A DNA stretch of 10,752 nucleotides from an uncultured Hyphomicrobiales bacterium (lineage in GTDB: Bacteria; Pseudomonadota; Alphaproteobacteria; Rhizobiales; Beijerinckiaceae), in NCBI GenBank assembly GCA_903932565.1, contig CAIZGQ010000651.1:1-10752 (forward strand). Reading direction: 5' to 3'. Shown in pieces: positions 1 to 6,762 of the stretch. The number at the start of each line of letters is the position of its first letter. The stretch's first letter is position 1. Position numbers and translations under genes: made by a program. The notes under the pieces were generated by a model. That model searched no databases, was not told the DNA's origin, and worked only from the letters and a program-made list of their open reading frames with translations.

Positions 1-509
1 AAACCAACAAGAGAGTTCGGCCGCCCCCATTTTTGCACAAGCGTGCCGCCCACCGCCAGGCAAAGCGCACTTGAGAGAGCAGCCAGCACACCGATGACAT
101 CAATCGTTGCGCCGCCCTTCAGCACGACAAGACCCACGCCAATGGCCCCCAGCACCACGGCGAGAATTTTCTGCAAGCCGGGCCGCACACCCATCATCGG
201 CCAGGCGAGCAAGACGTAAAACAGCGGGCCCAGCGCCTGGAATGTGGCGGCGACACCGCCGGGCAATCGCAAAACGGAAATAAAGAAGAGTGCGAAGAAC
301 AGGCCGCTGTTGAGCGTGCCCAGCAGAATGAGCCGGCCCCACCAGGGGCGTGGAATGAAATCCCGCGAAATCAGCAGCAGCGGCAGTCCGCCACCAAGTG
401 CCCGCACCGCGGCAATGAACATGGGGTTGTGCGGCAACATCTTCGTCGAGATGATGTAGGTGAAGCCCCAGATGATGGAGGCAAGGGCCGCGGCGAGCTT
501 TGGACTCAT
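1..509 (-). CDS. EamA/DMT-family permease, 5' part (cut by window edge)
   Basis: This reads as the N-terminal 169 residues of an inner-membrane transporter of the drug/metabolite transporter (EamA) family. It begins with a hydrophobic helix carrying the family-typical SIIWGFTYI (residues 11-19) and continues as closely packed helices with short loops. The stretch around residues 83-103 (LPGGVAATFQALGPLFYVLL) matches the usual helix 3-4 region, and the second EamA repeat begins near residue 136. Family members are normally about 280-300 residues with ten helices, so the rest lies left of the window. The ATG at 507-509 is preceded by an AGGGGGCG-like ribosome site about 7 bases upstream, which supports this start. 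The substrate cannot be told from sequence, since members export amino acids, metabolites or drugs. No operon partner is visible upstream. Confidence 0.85.
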   Translation of the reverse strand, partial: MSPKLAAALASIIWGFTYIISTKMLPHNPMFIAAVRALGGGLPLLLISRDFIPRPWWGRLILLGTLNSGLFFALFFISVLRLPGGVAATFQALGPLFYVLLAWPMMGVRPGLQKILAVVLGAIGVGLVVLKGGATIDVIGVLAALSSALCLAVGGTLVQKWGRPNSLVG

Positions 510-1165
510 ATCAGCGCCCCCTGGCGCGCGTATTTCATTTCAGAAGCAGACTGAGACAAGCTCGTTAGCAGGATGGTCACGGCTTGCCGCTTCGTATCGT
601 GACAGGTTTGTTCCGCCACAGCATCGGTGGTGCGAGGGTGTACCATGCCGACCTTGGTCACGGATGTTTGAACAGAGTTCGACTTAAGTTTTGTTCCCTC
701 GTGCGGTGCGGGATGCAACTTTATGTTCATGACCTGTGCGTGCAAGGACCGAGATGGCTTTTAATGAAGCCGCTCAAGCTGCGTATGGGATTATATATAT
801 TTTTCTGAGCCTAGCCGCCTGCAGGGAGCGCGACCTTCACAAGGGCAGTCTCGACGTTGTCGGACACGAAAAATAATCACATTAAGTCTGAAACCCGATG
901 CAACCTCAGCCGTAGCTTGTGCGTATTAAGTTTAAGTTTGAACCGTGGATACGATTCGTTTGTTTGCAGGCAAAACCCGGGCAGCGCCTCACGGCCATCG
1001 GCGGGTCGCTCGCAAGCTGAGCCATTTTCGATGAAAGTTGCGATGTGTTCGCTGGTTCGCTTGGTGTCCGTGAGCCAGGTTTAGGCCCAGGGAAAATTGG
1101 GTCGATACGTTGGATCGTTCGTGCGCGGTTTGCAATACAGGCTGATTACGTTTCAGGAGGCTTTA
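510..1165. other. Intergenic stretch without a convincing gene
   Basis: About 650 bases separate the divergent permease and winged-helix-like genes. Short open frames exist on both strands, but none has a ribosome site, a recognisable protein pattern or sensible composition. The stretch is AT-richer than its surroundings, notably around 789-804. It contains TTAAGT-type imperfect repeats (882-895 and 932-944) and must hold the promoters of both flanking genes. I could not assign exact -35/-10 elements. No tRNA or other structured RNA was recognised. Confidence 0.6.
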
Positions 1166-1573
1166 ATGGGACGCATGGGCATGAGGAGTTCAGGATCCAT
1201 GGATCGGTTTCGTTTTTCGTCCGTTGCCTATCAGGCGAATCCTGACGCGTTGATTGCGCTGATCGAAGCGCAGATGACACAGTTGTCGGATAGTGTGACT
1301 GCGCTTCGCGCGCTGCGGTCGCAGACACATGATGCGTCTGAACAGATTGTGACACAGCAACCCACAAACCTGCGGGCTTTCATCGTCAGCTTTGTCACGC
1401 GCGCGGCGGGACCAGTGATGAACGCAGACATCATTGCCAACATGCCGGATAATTTGATTGGCAAACCCAATCACACAGAAGTGATCGTGTCGCAGACGCT
1501 TCGCCGTCTGGAGAAGGCTGGTGTTGTGCGCAAACTCGCGCGCGGCCTTTGGACATCTGCGCTTACCGGCTGA
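1166..1573 (+). CDS. Hypothetical protein with winged-helix-like C-terminus
   Basis: This is a 135-residue protein that I do not recognise as a named family. The ATG at 1166 is preceded by a strong CAGGAGG ribosome site (1154-1160) five bases upstream. It is therefore preferred over an in-frame ATG at 1097, which has no such site. Residues about 25-55 form an amphipathic, probably coiled-coil or helical segment rich in leucine and glutamine. The C-terminal 60 residues look like a small winged helix: two short helices, then a helix with SQTLRRLEKAGVVRKLARG, whose pattern resembles the recognition helix and wing of MarR or other wHTH proteins, ending in a tryptophan-containing strand. A role as a DNA-binding regulator or an accessory to one is an inference from this pattern alone. 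The gene stands alone and ends at a clear terminator. Confidence 0.7.
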   Translation: MGRMGMRSSGSMDRFRFSSVAYQANPDALIALIEAQMTQLSDSVTALRALRSQTHDASEQIVTQQPTNLRAFIVSFVTRAAGPVMNADIIANMPDNLIGKPNHTEVIVSQTLRRLEKAGVVRKLARGLWTSALTG

Positions 1574-1598
1574 GCTGCGCTCCAACGTTTAGGTGCTG

Positions 1599-1631
1599 AA
1601 AAGCGGTACCCGTGCGGGTGCCGCTTTTTTT
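1599..1631 (+). terminator. Rho-independent terminator, probably bidirectional
   Basis: A 12-base-pair stem (arms 1601-1612 and 1615-1626, with one T-G pair; the closing pairs must open to give a usable loop) runs into a T tract at 1624-1631. It lies about 25 bases after the stop of the winged-helix-like gene. On the opposite strand the same stem is followed by TTTT, about 25 bases beyond the stop of the convergent monooxygenase, so it can serve both genes. Confidence 0.85.
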
Positions 1632-1656
1632 GTCCCCGTTAAGACCGCAATCGCAA

Positions 1657-2817
1657 TCAATGCGGGGTTGCAATGTCACGGGCGCTTTCAGCCGCCAACG
1701 GCACGTTCCATGCGTCGTAGCCATAGAGCCAGTCGGCGTTCCCGCCATCGCGCAGCCACTCGTTTCCGCGTGAACCAACCTGCACGCGCGCTGTGCGGGT
1801 TTTGCGGGCGCCTTCGTAAACCTGCAGCGCGTTTGTGACTTGATCGGGCGCGCAATCTTTCAGGCAGCGGGCAAGGACAATCGCATCTTCGATGGCCATG
1901 CAGGCACCTTGCGCCATGAACGGCGTCATGGGGTGGCAGGCGTCGCCAAGCAGCGTTGTTCGGCCCAATGACCATTGCTGCAATGGATCGCGCACGAGCA
2001 GCGCCGAGCGCATCACCGTTTCGCAGGCATCAACCAGCGCATAAGCGTCCGGGTGGAAGTCTTTGTAAGCCTTGCGAAGATCGTCAGGATCGCCCGGGGC
2101 TGTCCAGGATTCCTCTGTCCAGTCCTTCATCGGCAACGTCGCGAACACAAACGTGTCTTCGCCACGGTTGAGCGGGAAGGTCACGATCTGGCTGTCGGGG
2201 GTCGGTCCCCACCATTTGGTGAAGGCGTTCAGATTTGGCACGTTGAGCTTGTGTTGTGGCACCACCGCACGATACGCGACGAGCCCGGTAAATTCCGGTC
2301 GCTCCGGGCCAAACAAAGCCGTGCGCACCATGGAGTGGATGCCGTCTGCCCCGATCAACAAATCGAATTCAAAATTGCGGCCGTCCGCCAGTGCGATTTC
2401 GGCAACGTCTGCGGTTTGCGAGATCGACACGACCTTGGCCGCATGCTGCAGAACGCCACCCGGCAGGATAACTTCCAGCGCCGACAACAGGTCCGCACGA
2501 TGAATTGTCAGCTGCGGGGCGCCGTAGCTTGCTTCCGCAGTCTCGGCCATTTCGAGCTTCGATGTCTCAACGCCGGTGTCCCACGTGCGACTAATACGGT
2601 GCGTTGGGCGGGCGGCTGTTTTGCGAATGCCCTCACCAATGCCCAGACCGTCGAGCGCGCGCACAGCATTGGGCGTCAGGTTGATGTCAGCCCCGACCCG
2701 GCCAAACTTTGCCGTCTGCTCAAAAATCTTGACCGTGTGTCCTTCGGCGATCAATGCCTCGGCCGCAGCCATGCCGCCAATGCCACCACCGACAATGCCG
2801 ATTGATAAAGCTTGCAT
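1657..2817 (-). CDS. FAD-dependent aromatic-ring monooxygenase (class A)
   Basis: This 386-residue protein is a single-component class A flavoprotein hydroxylase, which uses NAD(P)H and O2 to hydroxylate an aromatic acid in the cytoplasm. The three family signatures are present: an N-terminal dinucleotide-binding GGGIGG (residues 10-15), GADG (156-159) and GDACHP (291-296). The last is followed by FMAQGACMAIEDA (300-312), typical of the salicylate/3-hydroxybenzoate/6-hydroxynicotinate hydroxylase branch. The KWW at 201-203 and the C-terminal DWLYGYDAW (362-370) fit the same branch. The length is normal. The ATG at 2817 has GGAG six bases upstream and directly precedes the Rossmann strand, so an upstream extension to 2943 is not favoured. 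The substrate is open: residues aligned by eye with active-site positions of NicC, recalled from memory, appear to differ. No other catabolic gene is adjacent. Palindromes upstream suggest regulation. Confidence 0.88.
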   Translation of the reverse strand: MQALSIGIVGGGIGGMAAAEALIAEGHTVKIFEQTAKFGRVGADINLTPNAVRALDGLGIGEGIRKTAARPTHRISRTWDTGVETSKLEMAETAEASYGAPQLTIHRADLLSALEVILPGGVLQHAAKVVSISQTADVAEIALADGRNFEFDLLIGADGIHSMVRTALFGPERPEFTGLVAYRAVVPQHKLNVPNLNAFTKWWGPTPDSQIVTFPLNRGEDTFVFATLPMKDWTEESWTAPGDPDDLRKAYKDFHPDAYALVDACETVMRSALLVRDPLQQWSLGRTTLLGDACHPMTPFMAQGACMAIEDAIVLARCLKDCAPDQVTNALQVYEGARKTRTARVQVGSRGNEWLRDGGNADWLYGYDAWNVPLAAESARDIATPH

Positions 2818-2830
2818 GGCTGACTCCACT

Positions 2831-2857
2831 AAACGTTTTATATGTGAAACGTCGTTT
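2831..2857. promoter_or_regulatory. Candidate operator upstream of the monooxygenase
   Basis: Two palindromic boxes lie back to back 14 to 40 bases upstream of the monooxygenase start: AAACGTTT (2831-2838) and AAACGTCGTTT (2847-2857). The two AAACGT cores are spaced 16 bases apart, and ACGTTT/AAACGT also forms an inverted repeat with an 8-base gap. This is the usual position and style of a repressor or activator site for a small-molecule-responsive regulator. The regulator itself is not recognisable in the window. Confidence 0.45.
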
Positions 2858-3019
2858 TGCTGATGAACCAAGCTAAGCCGAACGGAGGCCGCCCGCAAGG
2901 GGAAACCGGCACCCATGTCCGGCGAACACGATCGCACCGCCAACCTGCCTTATCCCCGCCAAGCCTTTCGTGCTAAGGCACTGGATCAAAGACACCCCCG
3001 TTTGTTTCGAGTTTGGTTT

Positions 3020-4315
3020 ATGGACCCCGCCTCAAGTCTGCTGATCGCTGACGTTCCCGACGCCGCCCCCATGGATGTCGTGGCCAGCGCATTGGAAACT
3101 GCGCACAAGCCCTCGCTCGTGGGCCTGACGCGACCGCAACTGATGGCGGCGCTCGCCTCCGTGGGCGTCAGCCCGCGCGAGCAGAAGATGCGCGTCCAGC
3201 AGATGTGGCACTGGATTTATTTTCAGGGCGTCAGCGATTTTGACCGCATGCTGAACATCGGCAAACCGCTGCGTGCTCTGCTGGAAGAGAATTTCACGCT
3301 GGCGCGTCCGCAAGTGATCGCGGAGCAAGTCTCCAATGACGGCACGCGCAAATGGCTGTTGCGCATGCCGCCGGTGGACGCACGCGACAAGGGTGCCGAA
3401 ATCGAGTGCGTCTATATTCCCGAAAGCGATCGCGGAACATTGTGTGTTTCAAGTCAGGTTGGCTGCACGCTGACTTGCACCTTCTGCCACACGGGCACGC
3501 AGCGCCTTGTGCGCAATCTGACAGCACAGGAAATCGTCCAGCAGCTTGTCGTTGCGCGCGACATGGTGGGGGATTACCCGGGCCTGACACCGCCGACCGA
3601 CGGCCTCATTCCGTCTGGCGAAGGCGTGAGGGCCGTGTCCAACATTGTTTTTATGGGCATGGGCGAGCCGCTCTACAATTTTGAAAATGTCCGCGATGCC
3701 ATTGACGTGATTTCGGATGGCGATGGCCTGTCGCTGTCGCGTCGCCGCATCACCGTCTCAACCTCGGGTGTCGTACCGCAAATCGAGGCACTGGGCCAAG
3801 AAGCCTCTACCATGCTCGCGATTTCGCTTCACGCTGTGCGCGATGAGTTGCGCGACACGCTGGTGCCGCTGAACAAGAAATATCCAATCGCGGATCTGCT
3901 GGAGGCTTGCCGCACCTACCCCGGTGTCTCCAACGCGCGACGCATCACGTTTGAATATGTGATGCTGAAGGGCGTGAATGATTCACCCGCTGACGCACGG
4001 GAGCTGGTGCGCCTGTTGAAAGGCATTCCAGCCAAGATCAACCTGATCCCTTTCAATCCCTGGCCCGGCACCAGATACGAATGCTCGGACTGGACCACCA
4101 TCGAGCGCTTTTCGGACATTGTCTTCAATGCGGGTTATGCGAGCCCGGTGCGCACACCGCGCGGTCGGGACATTCTGGCAGCCTGCGGCCAATTGAAGAG
4201 CGAAACCGAAAAGCTGCGGGCGCGCGCGCGCCTTGCGCTGGATGACGGCGATGCTTCAGTTGCGCAGGAAGATATACGTGATGAGGCCGAAGAGCGGCCC
4301 CAAAATCCCGCCTGA
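3020..4315 (+). CDS. rlmN: 23S rRNA (adenine2503-C2)/tRNA (adenine37-C2) methyltransferase RlmN
   Basis: RlmN is a cytoplasmic radical-SAM enzyme that methylates C2 of adenine 2503 in 23S rRNA and of adenine 37 in some tRNAs. This protein has 431 residues. Its N-terminal helical domain (about 30-100, with KMRVQQMWHWIY) leads into the radical-SAM barrel. The cluster cysteines are C149, C153 and C156 (CTLTCTFC). The further conserved cysteine seven residues upstream is C142, and the catalytic, transiently methylated C389 lies in AACGQL. FMGMGEPLYN (211-220) is also typical. The insert around residues 187-205 is of the alphaproteobacterial kind. The start is uncertain. ATG 3020 gives the expected length but only a weak ribosome site; ATG 2915 would add 35 unconserved residues, and ATG 3071 is also possible. 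The acidic C-terminal tail overlaps the antiporter gene on the other strand. Confidence 0.96.
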   Translation: MDPASSLLIADVPDAAPMDVVASALETAHKPSLVGLTRPQLMAALASVGVSPREQKMRVQQMWHWIYFQGVSDFDRMLNIGKPLRALLEENFTLARPQVIAEQVSNDGTRKWLLRMPPVDARDKGAEIECVYIPESDRGTLCVSSQVGCTLTCTFCHTGTQRLVRNLTAQEIVQQLVVARDMVGDYPGLTPPTDGLIPSGEGVRAVSNIVFMGMGEPLYNFENVRDAIDVISDGDGLSLSRRRITVSTSGVVPQIEALGQEASTMLAISLHAVRDELRDTLVPLNKKYPIADLLEACRTYPGVSNARRITFEYVMLKGVNDSPADARELVRLLKGIPAKINLIPFNPWPGTRYECSDWTTIERFSDIVFNAGYASPVRTPRGRDILAACGQLKSETEKLRARARLALDDGDASVAQEDIRDEAEERPQNPA

Positions 4316-5659
4316 CCACAGCATGTACCCGAAGAAACCCGGCATGCGGACGCCCGCCTGCCGCGCGATGGCATAGACCATGAAGTTGGGTGCGTTGCCG
4401 ATATAGGTGCCAGCCCCCATGAACACGGCACCCATGGAGATGGCGGCCAGCGTGTGCGCCAGCGAGCCCATAAGGCGAGCCTGGTCGCCGCCCGCCAGCT
4501 CAAAAAACACCAGATAGGTCGGCGCATTGTCGAGCACAGACGACAAGAGGCCTGTCATCCAGAAATAGGCTGCGTTCCACGGGCTGCCGTCCGCCTGCTG
4601 CACCAGGGCCAGCAGTGGTGCGAACGGGCCCTGCGCACCCGTGTTCAGCATCACGATGACCGGCACGATACAGACGAAAATCGCCGCAAAAATCTTCGCG
4701 ACTTCAAGAATGGGTTCCCATGTAAAACCGTTGCGCGCCCGCAGTCCGGCTGGCGTCAGGGCCAGGGACGACAGTCCTACGAGGAGCAGAACAGCTTCCC
4801 GCACGAGGTTCTGCAATTCGAGTTTTGTCCCGAGAACCACCCACGCGACCTGCGGCTTCCAGATGCCGCTCATCACGATCGCAATGATCGCCACCAGGAT
4901 CAGCGCCAGATTGATGAGACCACGCACGCTGACGGCCTCGGTCTGCTGGAGGGGCGTTTCGGGCATGGCCGGGCCCCGGCTCAAATAAGCGTCCAGCGCA
5001 AAGAACAACACCAGCAGACAGACGGACGCCAGCAGCGTCGGGCGCCACAGCGCCTGCAAGGGCCAGAAGAAATCGACCCCGCGCAGGAAGCCCAAAAACA
5101 AGGGCGGGTCACCGAGCGGGCTGAGCGCCCCGCCGATGTTGGCGACGAGAAAGATAAAGAAAATGACGACATGCGCGTTGGTCGGGCGATTGGCGTTGGC
5201 GCGCAGAATGGGGCGAATCAGGATCATCGCAGCGCCGGTCGTGCCAATGACGCTGGCCAGCGCTGTTCCAAGTGCAAGCAGGCCTGTGTTGGTGAGTGGC
5301 GTGCCGCGCAAATCGCCTTGAACGACGATACCGCCTGCTGCGGTAAACAGCGCAAACAGCATGACGATGAAGGGTACATATTCCAGCGCCAGCGTGTGAA
5401 ACACCAGTTCGGACATCGGGCCAGGGCCGACGACAAGGCCGAGAAAGACCAGCGACACAAGCGCCCACACGCTCGCCACTTTGCCATAATGCGCGTGCCA
5501 AAAACGTGCGGCGATCAGTGGAAAAATCGCGATGGACGCAAGCAGGCCGGCGAAAGGAAGCGCTAAACCGGTGGGCAGTTGCGTAACATCAGGGGCAGCA
5601 GCAAAGGCGGATGTCGTCGACGCAAGGGCGGCGAGGGCAAACAAGATGAACACGCGCAT
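4256..5659 (-). CDS. Sodium:proton antiporter-like membrane protein (CitMHS-type)
   Basis: This is a 467-residue inner-membrane protein with a probable signal-like first helix (residues 1-21, ending AFAAA) and about ten or more further hydrophobic helices. Motifs typical of the family commonly annotated as sodium:proton antiporter or putative citrate transporter are NIGGALSPLGDPPLFLG (174-190), LDNAPTYLVFF (376-386) and GAGTYIGNAPNFMV (415-428). The polar, glycine- and proline-broken segments inside helices are what one expects of an ion-translocating core, but the ion and any organic substrate are not proven by sequence. ATG 5659 is chosen because it begins the hydrophobic leader and has GGAG upstream, though 11 bases away. 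The longer frame to 5749 adds 30 residues unlike a leader. Its last 19 codons and stop lie inside rlmN on the opposite strand, and no terminator is visible between the two. Confidence 0.88.
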   Translation of the reverse strand: MRVFILFALAALASTTSAFAAAPDVTQLPTGLALPFAGLLASIAIFPLIAARFWHAHYGKVASVWALVSLVFLGLVVGPGPMSELVFHTLALEYVPFIVMLFALFTAAGGIVVQGDLRGTPLTNTGLLALGTALASVIGTTGAAMILIRPILRANANRPTNAHVVIFFIFLVANIGGALSPLGDPPLFLGFLRGVDFFWPLQALWRPTLLASVCLLVLFFALDAYLSRGPAMPETPLQQTEAVSVRGLINLALILVAIIAIVMSGIWKPQVAWVVLGTKLELQNLVREAVLLLVGLSSLALTPAGLRARNGFTWEPILEVAKIFAAIFVCIVPVIVMLNTGAQGPFAPLLALVQQADGSPWNAAYFWMTGLLSSVLDNAPTYLVFFELAGGDQARLMGSLAHTLAAISMGAVFMGAGTYIGNAPNFMVYAIARQAGVRMPGFFGYMLWSGGILGPLFGLITYIFLRN

Positions 5660-5912
5660 CAGGTCATGAGCTCCGGATGGGGCCTTGCAAACAAGGGCGG
5701 GGCTCAGGGAACCACGCGGGCCCGACAGTGTTGAGATGTATGGCGACAAGGGATCTGACAGTCGAGGCCGGATTCCCCTGCGTCATTAAAACATGCGTCA
5801 TCATGCTGCCGAAATTGCGGGCGCACCCTATTTCCTTCTTGGTATCTTTTTTGCCATACTTTCGAAATGGTCATCGTCCGGTGACAGGGACTTGAAGACT
5901 GGAGATTTGCAC
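5660..5912. other. Divergent intergenic region, no gene seen
   Basis: These 253 bases lie between the antiporter and small-membrane-protein starts and should contain both promoters. The only motif noted is GGAAC-N16-TGTT at 5708-5732, one base away from the EcfG consensus and about 180 bases before the small gene. I do not call it a promoter. Confidence 0.4.
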
Positions 5913-6053
5913 ATGCTGCCCAGCGTTCTTGCGGCCATCGCCGCTCTCGCAGCCCTGATTGCCGCCCAGCGCCTTGCTGCCAGCAAGGAGTCCGGCCAGA
6001 CCCTGGTTCCGGTCCGCGTGAAGAAGCGTCGGGAGCCCGAGCAGCGCGACTGA
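5913..6053 (+). CDS. Small single-helix membrane protein (46 residues)
   Basis: This short protein has one alanine/leucine-rich hydrophobic helix (about residues 2-18, PSVLAAIAALAALIAAQ) followed by a basic, charged tail with VRVKKRREPEQRD at the end. The pattern predicts an N-out/C-in single-pass inner-membrane protein by the positive-inside rule. The ATG at 5913 has GGAG at 5901-5904, eight bases upstream, a good ribosome site. A longer in-frame start at 5793 would add 40 residues, but nothing supports it. I know no function for it. It converges on the CPCCG hypothetical gene, with only 23 bases between the stops. Confidence 0.6.
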   Translation: MLPSVLAAIAALAALIAAQRLAASKESGQTLVPVRVKKRREPEQRD

Positions 6054-6076
6054 TTAGCAACTCTGCTTTTGCAGGT

Positions 6077-6604
6077 TCAGTCTCCGCTAGCCTGAAAGCC
6101 CCTGCTCTGCTTCTTGAGCGTGAGCATGCTCAGACGCGGATCCTGGGCGACGACGGCACGGCACACCGCTTCATGGTGGACGAGAACGTCCGCAGCCTGC
6201 CCCGGATGATCTGCAGCCGAAACGGGGTGACCCAGAGCTTCCAAACCATGGAATGGCTTTGAAGCGGCCTCCGCCGGTCGAAAGTCAGGCAGACCGCTCG
6301 TCGACATTCCTGCTGGAACGACCTCCCAACGGATGAAAAGGCGGTCCAGAGCGCTGGCCTCCGGCGTCCATGGCCCAACAACCAGCCCCAGACTGGCCGT
6401 GACATAGCGACCAAGCCCGCTCCAGTCCGCAGCGTAGACCGCGAGCGGCACCTCGTCCCCCTCTTCCCGGACCCCATAGACGTAACCGCGCGCCCGGTCC
6501 TCGCCGCAACACGGGCAGCCTGGGCCGTCAAGGTCCGTTGGCTCGACGCGGTAACGCTCAAACTTGGGCATGGGTGCCGTTGGGAAAAGTTGGGGCAACT
6601 TCAT
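6077..6604 (-). CDS. Hypothetical protein with CPCCG motif
   Basis: The product has 175 residues if started at ATG 6604. It carries CPCCG near residue 30, followed by a strand-rich segment (GYVYGVREEGDEVPLAVYAA), a W-containing SLGLVVGPW stretch and a polar C-terminus. This order resembles, from memory, a widespread family of uncharacterised bacterial proteins in which CxCCG is followed by an AAY...W motif. The paired cysteines could bind zinc, but no second cysteine pair is obvious, and I do not assign a function. The start is unsettled: ATGs at 6628, 6604 and 6571 all lack a good ribosome site, and 6604 has only a weak GAG. The gene is transcribed away from the KGG stress gene. Confidence 0.65.
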   Translation of the reverse strand: MKLPQLFPTAPMPKFERYRVEPTDLDGPGCPCCGEDRARGYVYGVREEGDEVPLAVYAADWSGLGRYVTASLGLVVGPWTPEASALDRLFIRWEVVPAGMSTSGLPDFRPAEAASKPFHGLEALGHPVSAADHPGQAADVLVHHEAVCRAVVAQDPRLSMLTLKKQSRGFQASGD

Positions 6605-6674
6605 ACCGCTCGCCCGCGCTGGGCCCATAGAAAACGGTCAGTGGGCAGCAGATGAAGTTGGCAAATATCAAGAA

Positions 6675-6701
6675 CCGCTGAATTTTTTCGACGTTCAGCG
6701 G
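6675..6701. repeat. Inverted repeat overlapping a stress promoter
   Basis: Perfect 8-base arms CCGCTGAA (6675-6682) and TTCAGCGG (6694-6701) flank an 11-base spacer containing six T. The last two bases of the right arm are the first two of the GGAAC -35 element of the KGG gene promoter. This placement fits an operator at which a bound protein would compete with RNA polymerase, but it could also be fortuitous. Confidence 0.5.
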
Positions 6702-6724
6702 AACCGGGAGCCAAACCATGCGTT
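6700..6724 (+). promoter_or_regulatory. EcfG-type general stress promoter of the KGG gene
   Basis: GGAAC at 6700-6704 and CGTT at 6721-6724 are separated by exactly 16 bases. This is the published consensus for EcfG-family sigma factors, the general stress sigma factors of Alphaproteobacteria. It predicts a transcript start near 6730-6733 and a leader of about 30 bases to the KGG gene start at 6763. It also rules out the more upstream ATG at 6718, which lies inside the promoter. Confidence 0.85.
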
Positions 6725-6762
6725 GTCATATCGTACTCCGATACAATGCGAAGGTTGATAAC

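Noticed and set aside
576..603. GTCACG/CGTGAC inverted repeat upstream of the permease
   Set aside because: Arms of only six bases with a 16-base gap are expected by chance in a region of this size, and no other feature supports it.
1975..2805. A 276-codon open frame on the plus strand opposite the monooxygenase gene
   Set aside because: The minus-strand frame carries all the flavoprotein signatures. This one has no ribosome site and no recognisable fold.
2915..3019. N-terminal extension of RlmN from ATG 2915
   Set aside because: The 35 extra residues resemble no RlmN N-terminus, and the AGGGG is about 13 bases from that ATG. ATG 3020 gives the normal length.
4454..5566. A 370-codon open frame on the plus strand opposite the antiporter gene
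   Set aside because: Its product is rich in Q, R, H and D with no domain pattern. It is the antisense shadow of a clear membrane protein with family motifs.
5708..5732. GGAAC-N16-TGTT as a third EcfG promoter, for the small membrane protein
   Set aside because: The -10 element has one mismatch (TGTT for CGTT) and it lies about 180 bases from the gene. It is noted only as a possible weak site.
6718..6762. N-terminal extension of the KGG protein from ATG 6718
   Set aside because: That ATG overlaps the -10 region of the EcfG promoter, so it could not be in the transcript. ATG 6763 has its own ribosome site.
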